Source of the DNA: Methylobacterium sp. W2 | GTDB taxonomy: Bacteria > Pseudomonadota > Alphaproteobacteria > Rhizobiales > Beijerinckiaceae | NCBI RefSeq assembly: GCF_020662345.1 | Contig: NZ_VMOA01000002.1 | Coordinates: 1 to 64,000, forward strand | DNA length: 64,000 nucleotides | Reading direction: 5' to 3' | Shown: positions 37,961 through 47,954 of the stretch, in pieces | Layout: each line of letters starts with the position of its first letter | Numbering within the stretch: position 1 is the stretch's first letter | Program-made: the position numbers and the translations under genes | The notes under the pieces: model-generated | The model's input: the letters and a program-made list of their open reading frames with translations, nothing else | Database searches by the model: none | Told to the model about the DNA's origin: nothing

Positions 37961-38205
37961 GACCGGTCCGGGACGCTCCTTTTCCCCGGTGCCGAAGCAG
38001 GGGACGAGGAAGAGGGGAAAGGTTCGGCGGCTACCCATGGACAGGTCGCCGACGAACCATTTTTGCGGTCCGCTAAACGTCTCTGGATTCACGCAAAAAC
38101 CTGTCATAAAAGCGTTCGGGCTTCGTGATGATGTGGCCACGCGGATATGAGGCTCCAGGCTCCATCGGGAGCCGGCCTCGCGGGTCCGGCAGAGCGGATT
38201 GGACG

Positions 38206-39261
38206 ATGGTCCCGAACTTCGCGCGTGATGCGTCCACGGCCTGGCTCAATGGCTGGGAGGCCCATGTTCACGCGCCCTTCGCCCGGTTCAAGCAGAAGCG
38301 CCTGGAGGCGGGACATGCCGGCTTCTCCGGCCTGCCGGGCTTCGCGAGCCTTCCCGGCGCCGGCGGCCGGTCCCTGGTCCCGCCGGGCGGAACGCCGATC
38401 CGGTTCAAGCCGCGCCTGAAGAAGCCCCTGGCCGCCCCCGGGCTCGACCCGGTCCTCGGCCGCATCGGCGACCTCGAAGTGCGTCTGGCCACCACCGTCT
38501 CGGAGATCCGCCGGGCGCAGCGCCTGCGCTACCGGGTGTTCTATCAGGAGATGTCGGCGGTGGCCTCGGGCATGTCCCTGCTGTCCCGGCGGGACATCGA
38601 CGATTACGACACGGTCTGCGACCATCTCCTGGTGATCGACCACGCGGCGACGGAGGCGAAGCCCTTCCGCCGGCCGCGGCCGAAGGTGGTGGGCACCTAC
38701 CGCCTGCTGCGCCAGGACGCGGCCGACCGCAATTTCGGCTTCTACACCGCCGGCGAATACGACATCGCGCCCCTGCTGGCCGCGCATCCCGGCAAGCGCT
38801 TCCTCGAACTCGGCCGGTCCTGCGTGCTGAAACCCTACCGGACCAAGCGCACGGTGGAACTGCTCTGGGCCGGGATCTGGGCCTATGTCCAGCACCACCG
38901 CATCGACGCGATGCTCGGCTGCGCCAGCCTGGAGGGGACCGACCCGGACAGGCTCGCCCTGGGCTTGAGCTTCCTGCACCACCATGCCCGCGCCCCCGAG
39001 CCCTGGTGCGCCAGGGCGCTGCCGGGGCGGCATGTGGCCATGGACCGGCTGCCGCGCGAGGTGGTGGACGCCAAGACCGCGCTCCAGTCGCTCCCGCCGC
39101 TGATCAAGGGCTACCTGCGGGTGGGCGCCACCTTCGGCGACGGCGCGGTGATCGACCACCAGTTCGGCACCACGGACGTGTTCGTCGTCCTGCCGGTCTC
39201 GGCCATCGCCGCCCGCTACATCGGCCATTTCGGACCGGCCGCGAACAAGCGCGCGGCGTGA
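38206..39261 (+). CDS. olsB: OlsB-like GNAT N-acyltransferase (ornithine lipid synthesis)
   Basis: The product (351 residues from this start; an ATG at 38125 would add 27) has an acyl-homoserine-lactone-synthase-like GNAT core: RLATTVSEIRRAQRLRYRVF, VVGTYRLLR, FLELGRSCVLKPYRTKRTVE and LLWAGIWAYV. OlsB transfers a 3-hydroxyacyl group from ACP to ornithine. The N-terminal 90 residues are a proline/glycine-rich extension not needed for the fold. No olsA acyltransferase is adjacent, so assignment to ornithine rather than another amine is from family resemblance. Confidence 0.75.
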   Translation: MVPNFARDASTAWLNGWEAHVHAPFARFKQKRLEAGHAGFSGLPGFASLPGAGGRSLVPPGGTPIRFKPRLKKPLAAPGLDPVLGRIGDLEVRLATTVSEIRRAQRLRYRVFYQEMSAVASGMSLLSRRDIDDYDTVCDHLLVIDHAATEAKPFRRPRPKVVGTYRLLRQDAADRNFGFYTAGEYDIAPLLAAHPGKRFLELGRSCVLKPYRTKRTVELLWAGIWAYVQHHRIDAMLGCASLEGTDPDRLALGLSFLHHHARAPEPWCARALPGRHVAMDRLPREVVDAKTALQSLPPLIKGYLRVGATFGDGAVIDHQFGTTDVFVVLPVSAIAARYIGHFGPAANKRAA

Positions 39262-39370
39262 ACCGCCCAAGCAGGCTTCGCAGAAGTGGCCCCCGGTTCT
39301 GCGACAAAAACCGGTGGCACATCAGAGAGCTGAACTAAGGTGAAGCGTTGGTTTGCCAGCGCGAACCTGC

Positions 39371-41278
39371 TTAGGCCGCCGCGCTCGCGCAGCGGGACCG
39401 CAGGAACGCCTGAACCTCGTTGGCGGGCAGAGGCCGGCTGAACAGGAACCCCTGGACCTCGTCACAGCCCTCGCTCCTGACGAGATCGAGCTGCTCCGCC
39501 GTCTCGACCCCCTCGGCCACGATGCCCATGCCGAGCCGCTCGCCGAGGCCCACCACCGCCCGCACGATGGCGGCCGCATCCGGCTCGGCGATGTCCTTGA
39601 TGAAGGCGCGGTCGATCTTGATCTTGTCGAAGGGAAACCGCCGCAAGTAGCTCAATGACGAGTACCCGGTGCCGAAATCGTCGAGGGCGATCCTGACGCC
39701 CAGCGCCCGCAGACGGTGCAACGTCGCGACGACGCCCTCCGGGTCCCGCATCAGCGCGCTCTCGGTGACTTCGAGCTTGAGCCGATCCGCGGACAGGCCG
39801 GCCCCGTCAAGGGCGCTCGACACGAAGCGTTCGAGGTCGTGCTGGAACTGCACCGTCGACACGTTGACGGCGACGCGAACCTCGCTCGGCCATGCCATCG
39901 CCTCGCGGCATGCCTCGGCCAACGCCCAGGCGCCGAGCGGCACGATCAGCCCGGTCTCCTCCGCCACCGGAATGAATTCCAGCGGCGAGATGAGACCCCG
40001 TTCGGGGTGCTGCCAGCGCATCAGCGCCTCGAAGCTCGTGACCGTCTCTGCCGCAAGGTCGATGACCGGCTGGTAGACGAGGTGGAAGTTGCCCCGCCGG
40101 ATCGCGTCCTTCATGTCGAAGGCGAGGAGGTGGCGCGCCGAATGGCGCGCGGCCAGGGCGGGCTCGAACCGGCGATACGTGTCACGCCCGATCGTCTTCG
40201 CCTCGTTGAGCGCGATGTCCGCCCGCCGGAGTAGGTCGTCGGCGGTGATGGCGTCATTCGGCACCATCGCCGCGCCGATGCCGACACCGATCTCGACCAC
40301 CATGCCGTCGATCTCGATGGGCGCCCCGAGCACCGCGATCACATGCTTGGCGATCGCATCGGCCTCGTGTGGACCGCCGAGCCCTTCGAGCACGAGCGCG
40401 TACTCGTCGCCGCCGAGCCGAGCCACGGTATCGCCGGAGCCCACGGCATCGAGCAGGCGATCGGCGACGATGCGGAGCAGACGGTCGCCACCGGTATGGC
40501 CGAGCGTATCGTTGACGGCCTTGAAGCCATCGAGGTCGCAGGCGAGCACCGCGGCGGTCGACCGGCCTTCCCGAGCGCGCATCACCGCCCGCTCGATGCG
40601 CTGGCGAAGCAGGCGGCGATTGGGCAGGCTCGTCAGGTCGTCGTGCAGGGCCAGGTACTCGACGCGGGCCTCGGCTTCCCGGCGGTGGGTGATATCGATC
40701 TGGGTTCCTACCGCGCGCACGGCCCGGCCCGCGCCGTCCCGTTCCACGACCCGCCCGCGGGTCAGAACCCAGAACGACGTGCCGTCCCCGCAGACGACGC
40801 GATGCTCGCACTCGTAGCTGGGGGCGAGGCCCTTGACGTGCTCGACTATGGCGAGGGTCAGGCGCTCGCGGTCCTCCGCGTGGACGATGTGGTCCATCGG
40901 CTGTCTCGCCTCGATGGCGTCGACGGCGTAGCCGAGGCGGGCGAGCCAGCGCTCGGAGATCCAGATCGATCGGTCGGCGAGGTTGCAGTCCCAGATCCCC
41001 TCGACGCCGCTATCGAGGGCGAGCGCCAGACGCTCCTCGCTCAGCGGCATCCTCGATTCGCTCGTGCGCGACGCCCGCACGGATTTCGACGATCCCCCCG
41101 GATCGATGCGGAGGCCGGTTCGTCCGGCACCCGCGCCGGAGAAGACACGGAGGAGGGATCGGGTCCGGCCAAGCATGTCCGTCTGCGAATCCCCGGCATC
41201 GGTCGCGGCCGGACCCATCCGCCTGACGACCGTTCGAAGCCACGCGGCCACATTCAGTGATGACCTCGCCCCGCTCAT
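39371..41278 (-). CDS. PAS-GGDEF-EAL cyclic-di-GMP enzyme
   Basis: The ~635-residue protein has a PAS domain (about 80-195, WDCNLADRSIWISERWLARLGY), a GGDEF domain with intact RLGGDEYALVL, and an EAL domain with SFEALMRW, DDFGTGYSSLSYL and EGVETAEQL, all catalytically intact to the eye. The GGDEF half lacks an RxxD inhibitory site at the usual place. No transmembrane helix is evident, so it is likely cytoplasmic and could make or degrade c-di-GMP under PAS control. The start is placed at an in-frame ATG near 41278; a longer reading to 41443 adds unlikely sequence. Confidence 0.88.
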   Translation of the reverse strand: MSGARSSLNVAAWLRTVVRRMGPAATDAGDSQTDMLGRTRSLLRVFSGAGAGRTGLRIDPGGSSKSVRASRTSESRMPLSEERLALALDSGVEGIWDCNLADRSIWISERWLARLGYAVDAIEARQPMDHIVHAEDRERLTLAIVEHVKGLAPSYECEHRVVCGDGTSFWVLTRGRVVERDGAGRAVRAVGTQIDITHRREAEARVEYLALHDDLTSLPNRRLLRQRIERAVMRAREGRSTAAVLACDLDGFKAVNDTLGHTGGDRLLRIVADRLLDAVGSGDTVARLGGDEYALVLEGLGGPHEADAIAKHVIAVLGAPIEIDGMVVEIGVGIGAAMVPNDAITADDLLRRADIALNEAKTIGRDTYRRFEPALAARHSARHLLAFDMKDAIRRGNFHLVYQPVIDLAAETVTSFEALMRWQHPERGLISPLEFIPVAEETGLIVPLGAWALAEACREAMAWPSEVRVAVNVSTVQFQHDLERFVSSALDGAGLSADRLKLEVTESALMRDPEGVVATLHRLRALGVRIALDDFGTGYSSLSYLRRFPFDKIKIDRAFIKDIAEPDAAAIVRAVVGLGERLGMGIVAEGVETAEQLDLVRSEGCDEVQGFLFSRPLPANEVQAFLRSRCASAAA

Positions 41279-42046
41279 AATCGGCACGCAGGACGCGGGC
41301 GCTGGAATTGCCAGCGATCTCGCAGATTGAATGGATTCCGCCGTGACCGTGAACCGTTTGCCGTCACGATCCGCTTTCCCATTCGAACAGCGATACTTGC
41401 GCAGACCGCCAGAATCAGCCGGCGCCCGCCATGCTTCAAGCATCGTTATGCGAAACGTCCGTTAATGGAAAGTCAATGAGCAAGAGATGGAAGCCGGATC
41501 AAACTGTATTCAAAGTGTTGCCCCGCATTTTATGGCGAGACACTGCAACGATCCGGCATTGAACCGGTAAAAATATGCCATTCCCGGCCTCTGCGCTCGC
41601 CGGCCAGCGAAATCATCGAGACACCATCCATCGATTGATGAAAGTATGTTGGTGCAGCGACGATGTCGTCGATGTGGATCGACGGCTAGACGCGCATAGG
41701 GTCTTGAGAGATCAACAATACGAGCAGAGCGCTTCCTCTGTTGACTTTTAATGTGAAGCAGGACGAATACAGTCCTGAAAAAACACATATGTTATTATTA
41801 ACACTTGTGAACACCATACTCCCCAATGCAAACATAACTCGACGGCTCATCGACCCAGAAACCTATTGTCTAGCGATCGAAAATATCACTCGATCACCAG
41901 ACAATAATTGATCCGGCTCAGATCGATCATGATTTTTAGCCTAGATGCCTCTGACATAACGGACATCCTGCCATGACATGTTCATCGCAGCTGAGAGGAA
42001 AGACTGGAAAGCTGTTCTTTCGCACCAAAGGCCTCGGACCCGTGCC
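41279..42046. other. Low-GC gene-poor stretch
   Basis: About 770 bp with no supported gene. From about 41450 to 41990 the sequence is far more AT-rich than the surroundings. A 92-codon minus-strand frame (41510-41788) has no family features, no ribosome site and unusual codon use, so it is not called. A near match to a CtrA box, TTAA-N7-TCAA (41462-41476), lies about 185 bp upstream of the GGDEF-EAL gene. Confidence 0.5.
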
Positions 42047-42910
42047 TCAGGACCGGGCATCGGCGACCAGCGCCGCCAGCCCCTCGCGGTAGGTCGGGTA
42101 GGCGAGATCGACCCCGAGCTCTTCGCGGATCAGGCGGTTTCGCACGCGTTTGTTCTCGCCATAGAAGCTGCGCGCCATGGGGCTGAGATCCGCCGTCTCG
42201 AAGTCGATCTCCGGCGGCAGCGGCAGGTCGGCGAGACCGGCGGCGTATTCCGTCACCACCTGCGGCGGCGTCGGCTCGTCGTCGGTGACGTTGTAGATCG
42301 CCTGCGCCCTCGGCCTGTCGATGGAGGCGAGAAGAGTCGTGGCGATGTCGTCCACATGGATGCGGTTGAACACCTGACCCGGCTTGATGATGCGCTGTGA
42401 CTTGCCCTCGCGCAGCTTCACGATGGGGTTGCGGCCCGGCCCGTAGATGCCCGACAGCCGGAACACCTGCACCGCCTTGCCGGTCTCCTCCCCGAAGGCG
42501 AGCCAGGCCTTCTCCACCGCGATGCGGCCATGCGAGCGGCCGCTGGCCGGGTTGGGCGGCGTCGTCTCGTCGATCCAGGCGCCCTGCTGGTCGCCGTAGA
42601 CGCCGATGGTGGAGAGATAGCCGATCCAGCCGATCCGGCTGTGGGCGATGGCGTCCCGGTAGCGGGAGAGCACCGTGTCGCCGTCGCGGGACGGCGGGGC
42701 GGAGACCAGCAGCACGTCCGTATCGGCGAGGTCGTCCGCGATCCGCGCGTCGTCCGTCTCGGGGCCGAAGCCGCGCAGGGCGACGTCGCCGAGGCCGGCC
42801 CCCGGCCGGGCCGGGTCGGTGACGGTGGCGCGGATCTGGCCGAACCGCCCTGCCGCGCGCTCGACGAAGCGCCGTGCCGTGAAGCCCAGACCGAAGACGA
42901 AGAGGTTCAT
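42047..42910 (-). CDS. NAD(P)-dependent epimerase/SDR family protein
   Basis: A 287-residue extended-SDR-like protein with an atypical N-terminal nucleotide site ([17 protein letters not shown]) and the middle block [13 protein letters not shown] plus [12 protein letters not shown], similar to YeeZ-type proteins. A clean YxxxK is not seen (GRIAVEKAW stands where it would be), so catalysis may differ. Its ATG overlaps the queG stop (ATGA), making it the third gene of fzlA-queG-epimerase. Confidence 0.85.
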   Translation of the reverse strand: MNLFVFGLGFTARRFVERAAGRFGQIRATVTDPARPGAGLGDVALRGFGPETDDARIADDLADTDVLLVSAPPSRDGDTVLSRYRDAIAHSRIGWIGYLSTIGVYGDQQGAWIDETTPPNPASGRSHGRIAVEKAWLAFGEETGKAVQVFRLSGIYGPGRNPIVKLREGKSQRIIKPGQVFNRIHVDDIATTLLASIDRPRAQAIYNVTDDEPTPPQVVTEYAAGLADLPLPPEIDFETADLSPMARSFYGENKRVRNRLIREELGVDLAYPTYREGLAALVADARS

Positions 42911-44124
42911 GCCGCCGTGTTTCCCGCGTGATCGAGCGCCGCGCGCCATTCGGCACGGACATGCGTATCGGTTTCGCCGATGGCGTGGCGGTTGAAAAGG
43001 CCGCGCAATGCCGCCGCGTCGGTGAGACGGCTCAACGCCCATACGGCCATGCCGCGCACCAGGGGCGACGGGTCGGAGAGGCAGTGCTCGGCCTCGGCGG
43101 CGAGCGCCGGCGCGCCGGAATTGCCGATGGCGATGAGGACGTTGCGCAGGAAGCGGTCACGCCCGGTGCGCTTTACCGGCGTGCCGGCGAACCGCGCCCG
43201 GAAGGCCGCATCGTCGAGGCGCGCCAGTTCGGCGAGGGGGGGCGCGGCGAGATCGGCCCGCGCGCCGAGACGTCCCTCCGAAGCCGTGACGGCGAACTTG
43301 TTCCAGGGGCAGACGGCGAGGCAATCGTCGCAACCGAAGACGCGGTTGCCGATGGCGCCGCGGAATTCGGGCGCAATCGGCCCCTCGTGCTCGATGGTGA
43401 GGTAAGAAATGCAGCGCCGCGCGTCGAGCTGATAGGGGGCGGGGAACGCCGCCGTCGGGCAGATATCGAGGCAGCGCCGGCAGGAGCCGCAATGGTCGGC
43501 TTCGGGCACGTCGGCCAAGAGATCGGCCGAGGTGTAGATCGCCCCGAGCAGGAGCCAGTTGCCGTGCTCGCGCGAGACGAGAACCGTATGCTTGCCCTGC
43601 CAGCCGAGGCCAGCGGCGGCGGCGAGCGGCTTTTCCATCACCGGCGCGGTATCGACGAAGACCTTCACCCGCACGTCGCCCTTGGCGGAGAGATAGCCAC
43701 CGAGCTCCTTCAGCTTGCCCTTCACCACATCGTGATAATCCCGCCGCTGGGCATAGGCCGCGATGGCGCCGCGATCCTTCAGGGCCAGCAGGGCGAGCGG
43801 ATCGGCCTCCGGGCCGTAATTCATGCCTAGCATCACGACGCAGCGAACCCCCGGCCAGAGCACCGACGGATCGGCGCGCTGATCGGCGCGCTCCACCATC
43901 CAGTCCATCTCGCCATGATGCCCGGCGGCGAGCCAGGCCGGCAGCCGCTCGCGCAGGGCCGGCACCGCATCGGGGGTGGTCACCCGGACCGTATCGAAGC
44001 CGAGATGCCGGGCGCGGGCGTCGAGCGCCTGCCGCAGGGCATCTCCGGAGAGAACCTTGCGATGCTCCCGGCGGCCGGCCGCCTGCTTGCCCTCCGTCCG
44101 GAACTGGCTGGAAGGGGCGTTCAG
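42907..44124 (-). CDS. queG: Epoxyqueuosine reductase QueG, start codon unclear
   Basis: QueG reduces epoxyqueuosine to queuosine in tRNA. Visible are the two cluster motifs [12 protein letters not shown] and [13 protein letters not shown], the cobalamin-fold N-terminal part ([23 protein letters not shown]) and a C-terminal HEAT repeat ([14 protein letters not shown]). The N-terminal family block [19 protein letters not shown] begins near 44072, but no ATG, GTG or TTG lies in frame between it and the fzlA-like stop. The frame is open back into that gene. A CTG at 44124 overlapping the previous stop is the nearest candidate and is used here provisionally. Confidence 0.85.
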   Translation of the reverse strand: MNAPSSQFRTEGKQAAGRREHRKVLSGDALRQALDARARHLGFDTVRVTTPDAVPALRERLPAWLAAGHHGEMDWMVERADQRADPSVLWPGVRCVVMLGMNYGPEADPLALLALKDRGAIAAYAQRRDYHDVVKGKLKELGGYLSAKGDVRVKVFVDTAPVMEKPLAAAAGLGWQGKHTVLVSREHGNWLLLGAIYTSADLLADVPEADHCGSCRRCLDICPTAAFPAPYQLDARRCISYLTIEHEGPIAPEFRGAIGNRVFGCDDCLAVCPWNKFAVTASEGRLGARADLAAPPLAELARLDDAAFRARFAGTPVKRTGRDRFLRNVLIAIGNSGAPALAAEAEHCLSDPSPLVRGMAVWALSRLTDAAALRGLFNRHAIGETDTHVRAEWRAALDHAGNTAA

Positions 44125-44813
44125 AAATCCAGGTCCGCGTAATGATCCGCCGGGGCCATGCCCGGCACCCGGTCCGCCAGCAGCGTCCGGAACGAGGGGC
44201 GCGATTTCAGCCGCGCGTACCAGTCCCTCGCCGTCTCGTCCTCGTCCCATGGCACGTCGCCGAGATAATCCACGCAGGAGAGGTGGGCCGCGGCCGCGAG
44301 ATCCGCATAGGTCAGATGATCGCCGGCGATCCATTTCCGCCGGGACATCAGGTAGCCGATGTATTTCATATGGTAGCGCACATTGGTGCGCGCCGCGCGA
44401 ATGGCATGCATGTCCGGCGGGCCGCCGCCATTGGCGCTGGTCATGAAGCGTTTCGAGATCTTCTCGGTGACGAGATAGCCGGTCACCTCGGCATCGAACT
44501 TCACCAGGAACCAGTCGAGCAGGCGGCGGACCTCCACGCGATCGGCGGTGGTCTCCGGCAGCAGCCGCCGCCCGGTGAGGCCGAGCCCGCGGGTCTCGTC
44601 GAGATACTCGGCGATGATGCCGGCCCCCGGCACCGCGAGCCCCGATTCCTCCACCAGGACCGGCGTCGTCCCGGCCGGATTGATGAGGAGGAAGGCCTCG
44701 CGCCGGTCCCAGACCCGCTCTTCCACGAGCGCGGGCTCCATGCCCATCTCGCTGAGAACGAGGCGGATGAAGCGCGAATGCGGACAGAAGGGGGAGTGGT
44801 GAAGCGTCGCCAT
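44121..44813 (-). CDS. fzlA: FzlA-type GST-fold cell-division protein
   Basis: A 230-residue GST-fold protein: thioredoxin-like N-terminus ([32 protein letters not shown]) and helical C-terminal domain ending in HYADLDF, the conserved tail needed by Caulobacter FzlA. FzlA binds FtsZ filaments and links them to septal wall synthesis. The full-length match to the FzlA pattern ([29 protein letters not shown]) makes an ordinary detoxifying GST less likely. Expressed first in an operon with queG and the epimerase. Confidence 0.85.
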   Translation of the reverse strand: MATLHHSPFCPHSRFIRLVLSEMGMEPALVEERVWDRREAFLLINPAGTTPVLVEESGLAVPGAGIIAEYLDETRGLGLTGRRLLPETTADRVEVRRLLDWFLVKFDAEVTGYLVTEKISKRFMTSANGGGPPDMHAIRAARTNVRYHMKYIGYLMSRRKWIAGDHLTYADLAAAAHLSCVDYLGDVPWDEDETARDWYARLKSRPSFRTLLADRVPGMAPADHYADLDF

Positions 44814-45031
44814 AGAGGCCGTTTCGAAGGGGATGGAATCGCGGGACGCGCCGTGTCGAGACCAACGGTAAGAGAGGGTCGCCGGTCGAGACTTATTGCC
44901 CGATCATTGCCGCCTCATTAACACGCTGGACATGTTCCGGTAACCGCTCGTCAACTCTGATCGCCGACACCGTGCGGCGATCGGCATTCCCCCCCACGAC
45001 ACTTTCCCCCCGAGACAACCGAGGCGATGAC

Positions 45032-45838
45032 ATGATGGATGCGATGAGCATCGTGAAGGCGGTCGTTCTCGCCGTCGTCGAGGGCGCCACGGAATTCATC
45101 CCGGTCTCGTCCACGGGCCACCAGCTGCTGGTGGGGCACTTCATCGGCTTCCAATCGCCCAACAACACCTTCGAGGTGCTGATCCAGCTCGGCGCGATCC
45201 TGGCGATCCTGGCGGTCTATTTCCGCCGCCTTCTGGGCATCGCCACGGCCTTTCCCAGCGATCCGAACGCGAGGCGCTTCGTCTTCGGCATCCTGCTGGC
45301 CTTCCTGCCGGCGGCGATCATCGGCGGCCTGTTCTCGAAATATATTAAGTACTACCTGTTCAACCCGTGGATCGTCTGCGCCACCCTGGTGGCGGGCGGC
45401 CTCGTCCTCCTCGTCCTCGACGAGACCGAGCTCGAGGTGAAGAAGCGCGACGTCTTCGACTTCACCCTGCCGATGGATTTCAGGATCGGCCTGTTCCAGT
45501 GCATCGCCATGATCCCCGGCGTGTCGCGTTCCGGCGCCACCATCGTCGGCGCCATGCTGATGGGGGCGGACAAGCGCTCGGCCACCGAGTTCTCGTTCTA
45601 CCTCGCGATCCCGACCATGGCCGGGGCCTTCGCCAAGGACCTCCTCGACAATTACAAGAACCTCTCGCAGGACGATTTCGGCCTGATCGCCATCGGCTTC
45701 GTCGTGGCCTTCCTCTCGGCCTTCCTCGTGGTGCGCACGGTGCTGGACTACGTCTCGTCGCACGGCTTCCGCCTGTTCGCGTGGTGGCGCATCATCGTCG
45801 GCTCGCTCGGCTTCGCGGGGCTGATCCTCGTGGGCTGA
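45032..45838 (+). CDS. uppP: Undecaprenyl-diphosphatase UppP/BacA
   Basis: The 268-residue membrane enzyme has the two active-site regions GATEFIPVSSTGH (about residues 17-29) and PGVSRSGATIVGAML (about 160-174), and about eight hydrophobic helices. It recycles the C55 lipid carrier for cell-wall synthesis and gives bacitracin resistance. The ATG at 45032 follows a GAGG site by eight bases; a second ATG (45035) is next to it. Confidence 0.96.
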   Translation: MMDAMSIVKAVVLAVVEGATEFIPVSSTGHQLLVGHFIGFQSPNNTFEVLIQLGAILAILAVYFRRLLGIATAFPSDPNARRFVFGILLAFLPAAIIGGLFSKYIKYYLFNPWIVCATLVAGGLVLLVLDETELEVKKRDVFDFTLPMDFRIGLFQCIAMIPGVSRSGATIVGAMLMGADKRSATEFSFYLAIPTMAGAFAKDLLDNYKNLSQDDFGLIAIGFVVAFLSAFLVVRTVLDYVSSHGFRLFAWWRIIVGSLGFAGLILVG

Positions 45839-45856
45839 GGAGCGCCGCCGCGCAGG

Positions 45857-45893
45857 GCGGCAGCTCACGGGCGGGGGCTGCCGCTTTTCTTTG
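45857..45893 (+). terminator. Intrinsic terminator after uppP
   Basis: GCGGCAGC (45857-45864) and GCTGCCGC (45877-45884) form an 8-bp perfect stem directly followed by TTTTCTTT, 18 bp after the uppP stop. Confidence 0.85.
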
Positions 45894-46017
45894 AGTCCGC
45901 TGCGATTTCTTTGATAACCTGCGCGTGTTGCCCGGCAAGCCTCGCCGTGCGAGGGCTGTCGCCGACAGCGTCCGGCCACGCGCGGCCGGCGGAAGCGTGC
46001 GCCAAGGCCCCGACGAA

Positions 46018-47889
46018 ATGGAAGATCGCCCCCTCGCCGACCTGTTCCCCACGCCGACCCGCGAGCGCTGGCTCGGCCTGGTCGAGGGCGTCCTGAAGGG
46101 TGGCGATTTCGAGAAGCGGCTGGTCTCGAAGACGGCGGACGGCATCCGGATCGAACCGCTCTACGAGCCGGCCGCCCCGGTGGCGCAGCCGGTGCGCGCC
46201 CCCGGCCCCTGGCGCATCGCCCAGCGGGTGGACCACCCGGACGCGCAGGCCGCGCACGATCTCGCCATGGCCGATCTCGAAGGCGGCGCCGATGCCCTGA
46301 ACCTCGTCTTCTCGGGCTCCGTCTTCGCGCGCGGCTTCGGCCTCGCCGCCGACGACGTGTCGGCCCTCGACACCGCCCTGTCGGGCGTGATGCTCTCCCT
46401 CATCGCGACCCGCCTCGATGCCGGCGGGCGCGGCCTCGAGGCGGCCCGCCTGGTCAAGGCGCTGGCGGCGGACCGCAGCGAGGATCTCGGCGCCCTCGAT
46501 CTCGATCTCGGCCTCGACCCCATCGGCACGCTGGCCGCCACCGGCCGGCTCGACGCGACGATCCCGGAGATCGGCGCGGCGGTCTCGTCGCTGCTCGCAG
46601 AGTTCGACGGAGCGGGCTTTGCCGGCCGGGCGATGCTTGCCGACGGGCGGCCCTATCACGAGGCCGGCGCCAGCGAAGCGGCGGAACTCGCCGCAATCCT
46701 CGCCACCGCCGTCGCCTATCTGCGCATGCTGGAAGCCGGCGGGCACGATCTCGCCCGCGCCCGCGATGCCATCGCCATCCTCCTCGTGGCCGATGCCGAC
46801 GAGTTCCTGACCATCGCCAAGTTCCGCGCCATGCGCCGCCTGTGGGCGCGGGTGGAGGCGGCCTGCGGCCTCGACCCGAAGCCGCTGCGCCTGCATGCCG
46901 AGACCGCGTGGCGGATGATGAACCGGAACGACCCGTTCGTGAACATCCTGCGCACCGGCATGGCCGCCTGCTCGGCGGGTCTCGGCGGCGCCGATTCCGT
47001 CACCGTCATCCCCTACACCGCTTCGCTCGGCCTCGCCGACGCCTTCGCCCGGCGGGTCGCCCGCAACAGCCAGATCGTCCTCATCGAGGAATCCAACCTC
47101 GCCCGCGTCGCCGATCCGGCGGCCGGAGCCGGCGGCTTCGAGGCGCTCACCGAGGAACTCACCACCACGGCCTGGGCCGCCTTCCAGGCGATCGAGCGCG
47201 AGGGCGGCATCGTCGCGAGCCTGCAGTCCGGCGCGATCCAGGCCCGGATCGGCGAGACCCGCGCCACCCGCACGAAGAACGTCGCCACGCGGCGCGAACC
47301 CCTGACCGGGGCGAGCGAGTTCCCCTTCCTGGCCGAGAAGCCGGTGACGGTCCTCGACCTGCCCGCCTCCGCGACGCTGGCGCCCGCCTTCGCCCTCGGC
47401 GGGGCCGGCACGACCACCTGCGAGGCCCTGCCCTCGTCGCGGCTCGCCGAGCCCTACGAGGCCCTGCGCGATGCCTCCGACGCCCATCTCGCCGAGACCG
47501 GACGGCGCCCTCGGGTGTTCCTCGCCAATCTCGGGACGGTCGCCGTCTTCAATGCTCGCTCGACCTTCGCCGCCAACGCCTTCGCGGCCGGCGGCATCGA
47601 GGCGGTGAACGAAGAGGGCTTTTCGGAGAGCGACGCCCTGGCCACGGCCTTCAAGGAATCCGGCGCGCGCATCGCCTGCCTCTGCTCGTCGGACGCCCTC
47701 TACGCCACCCACGCCGTCGCGGCGGCCGAGGCCCTGAAGAAAGCGGGCGCCAGGACCGTGTATCTGGCGGGCAAGCCCGGCGATCTCGCCGAAGGGCTCA
47801 AAGCCGCCGGTGTCGATGCCTATCTGCATGCGGGAGGCGACCTCCTCGCGCTGCTTCAGGCCGCCTTGGGCGAAGCCACACGAGCGTGA
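46018..47889 (+). CDS. mutA: Methylmalonyl-CoA mutase small (beta) subunit
   Basis: The 623-residue protein aligns with MCM small subunits: WRIAQRVDHPD, RNDPFVNILRTGMAACSAGLGGADSVTVIPYT and a C-terminal Rossmann domain (RPRVFLANLGTVAVFNARSTF). The B12-binding DxHxxG motif is absent, as expected for the non-catalytic subunit. In methylotrophs MCM serves the ethylmalonyl-CoA pathway. The catalytic large subunit gene is not adjacent, which is known for some Methylobacterium but unusual generally. The ATG at 46018 was preferred; upstream residues to 45925 look non-coding. Confidence 0.9.
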   Translation: MEDRPLADLFPTPTRERWLGLVEGVLKGGDFEKRLVSKTADGIRIEPLYEPAAPVAQPVRAPGPWRIAQRVDHPDAQAAHDLAMADLEGGADALNLVFSGSVFARGFGLAADDVSALDTALSGVMLSLIATRLDAGGRGLEAARLVKALAADRSEDLGALDLDLGLDPIGTLAATGRLDATIPEIGAAVSSLLAEFDGAGFAGRAMLADGRPYHEAGASEAAELAAILATAVAYLRMLEAGGHDLARARDAIAILLVADADEFLTIAKFRAMRRLWARVEAACGLDPKPLRLHAETAWRMMNRNDPFVNILRTGMAACSAGLGGADSVTVIPYTASLGLADAFARRVARNSQIVLIEESNLARVADPAAGAGGFEALTEELTTTAWAAFQAIEREGGIVASLQSGAIQARIGETRATRTKNVATRREPLTGASEFPFLAEKPVTVLDLPASATLAPAFALGGAGTTTCEALPSSRLAEPYEALRDASDAHLAETGRRPRVFLANLGTVAVFNARSTFAANAFAAGGIEAVNEEGFSESDALATAFKESGARIACLCSSDALYATHAVAAAEALKKAGARTVYLAGKPGDLAEGLKAAGVDAYLHAGGDLLALLQAALGEATRA

Positions 47890-47954
47890 GCCGCAACCGA
47901 TACGCGATCCGGGACGTTTCCAGCCCCGATCACGTCATTGCAGAACGGGCTACG

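Noticed and set aside
39279..39303. CGCAGAA-N11-TTCTGCG hairpin as terminator of the OlsB-like gene
   Set aside because: On the plus strand it is followed by an A run rather than T, so it does not fit an intrinsic terminator in either direction.
41510..41788. 92-codon minus-strand frame in the low-GC stretch
   Set aside because: No ribosome site, no recognisable domain and codon use unlike the genome.
44125..44865. N-terminal extension of queG through the fzlA gene
   Set aside because: The extra residues are an out-of-frame reading of fzlA, rich in Arg, Gly and Pro, and not part of QueG.
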